From: JABJAG01 sp038137215
Lineage (GTDB): Bacteria; Pseudomonadota; Alphaproteobacteria; UBA6615
Reading direction: 5' to 3'
DNA: 64,000 nt
Assembly: GCA_038137215.1 (NCBI GenBank)
Contig: JAYQBG010000015.1
Location: 1 to 64,000, forward strand
Positions 62,329 through 64,000 of the stretch are shown here, piece after piece. Position numbers and translations under genes: made by a program. A model generated the notes under the pieces. That model saw nothing but the letters and a program-made list of their open reading frames with translations. It ran no database searches and had not been told where the DNA came from. Position 1 is the first letter of the stretch. Every line of letters begins with the position of its first letter.

Positions 62329-62463
62329 TCAGGCGCTGAGTTTTTTGCGCCCGCGTGCGCGCCGACGCGCCAGGACTCGACGTCCACCCACAGTTTTCAT
62401 GCGGGAACGGAAACCATGGCGGCGCTTGCGCACCAGATTGCTCGGTTGAAATGTCCGCTTCAC
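62329..62463 (-). CDS. rpmH: 50S ribosomal protein L34
   Basis: This 44-residue protein is complete and standard: it opens KRTFQPSNLVRKRRHGFRSR and ends GRKKLSA. The start is GTG, with GGAG about eight bases upstream. It was too short to be found by ORF length, but it is clear from the sequence and from its place ahead of rnpA. Confidence 0.95.
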   Translation of the reverse strand: MKRTFQPSNLVRKRRHGFRSRMKTVGGRRVLARRRARGRKKLSA

Positions 62464-62640
62464 GCGAATTCTCCATTGCCTTCAAAGGCTTTTCAGATCG
62501 GCGGGCTGTATACGGACTCATCCGCTGGAAGTCAACGTGTCTCAAAGGTGTATATGCTTGTCTGCATACTCACGCATTGGTGAATGGTTCCCGCGTTCAT
62601 CTTGCCCAAGTAGGTTTGAACAACAATGGGGCGTAAGACG
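62464..62640. promoter_or_regulatory. Divergent spacer between rpmH and the VTT gene
   Basis: This 177-base region must hold the rpmH-rnpA-yidDC promoter and probably that of the VTT-family gene. It is moderately AT-rich near 62530-62600. I see no reliable -35/-10 pair or operator, and no other gene. Confidence 0.4.
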
Positions 62641-63402
62641 ATGGGCAATAACGAGACACCGGCGGCAAAGCCGGGGGCAACAGGATCAGTTTTCCTCAAG
62701 CGGGTCCTCCCGCTGGCCGTTCTGGCATCCGGTCTGGCGATCTTCTTCGTTTTCGATCTGGGTCAGTTCGTGACCTTCGATGCCCTGCGTGAACATCGCG
62801 ATACTCTGCAGATGTTTGTTGCCGAACATGGTGTCCTTGCGGCGCTGGGCTTCGGGTTGTTCTACGCCGTGGTGGTCGCGTTCTCCCTGCCGGGCGGATT
62901 GGTGATGACGCTCACGGCAGGATTTCTCTTCGGAACTGTGGGCGGCGGTCTGATTGTGGTGGTCGGTGCCACGGTGGGGGCCACCGTCCTGTTTCTCGCA
63001 GCACGGTTTGCTCTGGGTGATTTACTGCATACGAAAGCCGGGCCCTTCCTCTCGAAGATGGAGGCGGGCTTTCGCGAGAACGCGCTGAGCTATCTGCTGG
63101 TGTTGCGGCTCATCCCCCTCTTTCCGTTCTGGCTGGTCAATCTGGTGCCGGCCTTTCTCGGGGTGTCGACCTTCACCTATGTGATCGGAACGTTCTTCGG
63201 CATCATCTCGGGCACCTTTGTGTTCGCGTCGGTCGGGAATGGTCTTGGGGCCGTTCTCGATGCGGGTGAGGATCCCGATGCGGCTGCGATCATTTTTCAG
63301 CCTGCCGTGCTCGGTCCGCTCGTGGCCCTGGCGGTGCTGTCGCTTCTGCCGGTGGCATACAAGAAATACCAGGCCCGGAAAAAGCAGCCTACGACCTCCT
63401 GA
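62641..63402 (+). CDS. TVP38/TMEM64 (VTT-domain) membrane protein
   Basis: This 253-residue inner-membrane protein belongs to the VTT/DedA-like TVP38/TMEM64 family. Hydrophobic helices frame the conserved FSLPGGLVMTLTAGFLFGTV and the later NALSYLLVLRLIPLFPFWLV and NLVPAFLGVSTF blocks, the last with the arginine-proline motif (LRLIP). Family members may scramble or flip lipids. ATG 62641 is preferred because GGGG lies about nine bases upstream, while ATG 62626 is possible. It is followed closely by an FAD oxidoreductase gene. Confidence 0.85.
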   Translation: MGNNETPAAKPGATGSVFLKRVLPLAVLASGLAIFFVFDLGQFVTFDALREHRDTLQMFVAEHGVLAALGFGLFYAVVVAFSLPGGLVMTLTAGFLFGTVGGGLIVVVGATVGATVLFLAARFALGDLLHTKAGPFLSKMEAGFRENALSYLLVLRLIPLFPFWLVNLVPAFLGVSTFTYVIGTFFGIISGTFVFASVGNGLGAVLDAGEDPDAAAIIFQPAVLGPLVALAVLSLLPVAYKKYQARKKQPTTS

Positions 63403-63441
63403 GTTTCCGTCCCTGTTCTCTCCAACCTCGGTGAATGTGTC

Positions 63442-64000
63442 ATGAGCGAAGTTCGTAACGTCGATATCTGTGTGATCGGTGCCGGTCCGGGCGGCCTGTC
63501 CGTGGCCGCCGGCGCGGTCCAGATGGGCGCCAGCGTGGCGCTGTTCGAACGCGGCAAGATGGGTGGTGACTGCTTGAACTATGGCTGTGTGCCTTCCAAG
63601 GCGCTGCTGGCGGCAGGGCATGCGGCCGCCCATTACGGTCACACCTCCCAGTTCGGGGTGGCCGGCGGGTCGGCGGATGTCGATTTCGCGGCCGTGAACG
63701 ACCACGTCCATGGCGTGATCGCCGGGATCGCGCCCCATGACAGCGTCGAACGCTTCGAGGATCTGGGTGTCGAGGTCTATCAGGAGGGCGCACGTTTTGC
63801 CGGACCGCGTGAGGTGATCGGCGAGAACGGCACGAAGGTGCGCGCGCGCCGCTTCGTGATCGCGATCGGGTCCTCGCCCGCTGTTCCCCCCATCCCGGGT
63901 CTCGACGCCGTGGACTATCTGACCAACGAAACCGTTTTCAATCTGCGCGAACGCCCGGAGCATCTGATCGTGGTCGGCGGCGGCCCGATCGGGCTGGAGA
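63442..64000 (+). CDS. Pyridine nucleotide-disulfide oxidoreductase (partial, runs off the window)
   Basis: The first 186 residues of a class I FAD-disulfide oxidoreductase are present, and the gene continues past the window edge. The FAD Rossmann motif is CVIGAGPGGLSVAAGAVQMG. The redox pair is GGDCLNYGCVPSKALLAAG (CxxxxC). A second glycine-rich motif begins at the edge, VVGGGPIGLE. It could be dihydrolipoyl dehydrogenase, mercuric reductase-like or a soluble pyridine nucleotide reductase. It lies 39 bases after the VTT gene, a pairing often seen in proteobacteria. Confidence 0.85.
   Translation, partial: MSEVRNVDICVIGAGPGGLSVAAGAVQMGASVALFERGKMGGDCLNYGCVPSKALLAAGHAAAHYGHTSQFGVAGGSADVDFAAVNDHVHGVIAGIAPHDSVERFEDLGVEVYQEGARFAGPREVIGENGTKVRARRFVIAIGSSPAVPPIPGLDAVDYLTNETVFNLRERPEHLIVVGGGPIGLE

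Noticed and set aside
1..64000. tRNA or rRNA genes
   Set aside because: I looked for T-loop and CCA-end patterns and conserved rRNA stretches and found none that fold convincingly. A tRNA covariance search would settle it.

Overview
This 64 kb window is GC-rich bacterial chromosome. Its gene order and protein types point to an alphaproteobacterium, probably a free-living marine or saline one from the Rhodospirillales-like part of the class. The support is: a small SRP RNA followed by dnaX-ybaB-recR; argB-yihA-yidC-yidD-rnpA-rpmH in one line; dapD-dapE; a CycM-type membrane cytochrome c beside kdsB and pheA; and many short palindromic intergenic repeats of the kind that litter alphaproteobacterial genomes. 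No rRNA, tRNA, phage, transposase or CRISPR array was seen. One 10-N assembly gap sits at 26005-26014, so the window comes from a scaffold.

Layout. (1) 0.3-6.1 kb: a complete seven-subunit Mrp (Mnh/Pha) Na+/H+ antiporter operon, mrpABCDEFG. (2) 6.3-11.3 kb: convergent to it, dabB-dabA, encoding a DAB-type inorganic-carbon accumulation complex, with a divergent NhaR-like LysR regulator. (3) 11.4-31.4 kb: an accessory metabolic region. It holds glutamate decarboxylase (with an in-frame amber codon), an esterase, two VOC proteins, an EEP-family hydrolase, an MscS channel, a cupin, a cyclase-amidase pair, a GFA protein, a CmcJ-like oxidoreductase, an FAD monooxygenase pseudogene, three GSTs, a lipocalin-like protein, an M17 aminopeptidase, a TPR-sulfotransferase and a flavin-dependent (LLM) oxidoreductase. 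(4) 31.5-38.4 kb: a yejABEF peptide-import operon with a ghrA-like reductase at its end. (5) 38.4-41.5 kb: a repeat-rich spacer, a double-ACT protein, a small hypothetical protein, and a TetR regulator divergent from a broken NAD(P)-binding gene. (6) 41.6-64 kb: mostly core genes (hisN, cycM, kdsB, pheA, nudC, ffs, dnaX, ybaB, recR, rmuC, def, fmt, truA, an MFS efflux gene, dapE, dapD, a HAD nucleotidase, argB, yihA, yidC, yidD, rnpA, rpmH), ending in a VTT membrane protein and the start of a pyridine nucleotide-disulfide oxidoreductase.

How parts may work together. Mrp exchanges Na+ (or K+) for H+, DAB is an energy-coupled CO2-to-bicarbonate system, and GadB consumes protons while releasing CO2. 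Their adjacency suggests a pH, sodium and inorganic-carbon homeostasis block, but that is inference. The most unusual sequence-level pattern is a set of otherwise intact genes between 11 and 41 kb broken only by single-base changes: three in-frame TAG codons, one TGA, and one lost start codon. No frameshift is present in any of them. They are either fresh pseudogenes or base-level sequence errors, and resequencing would decide.
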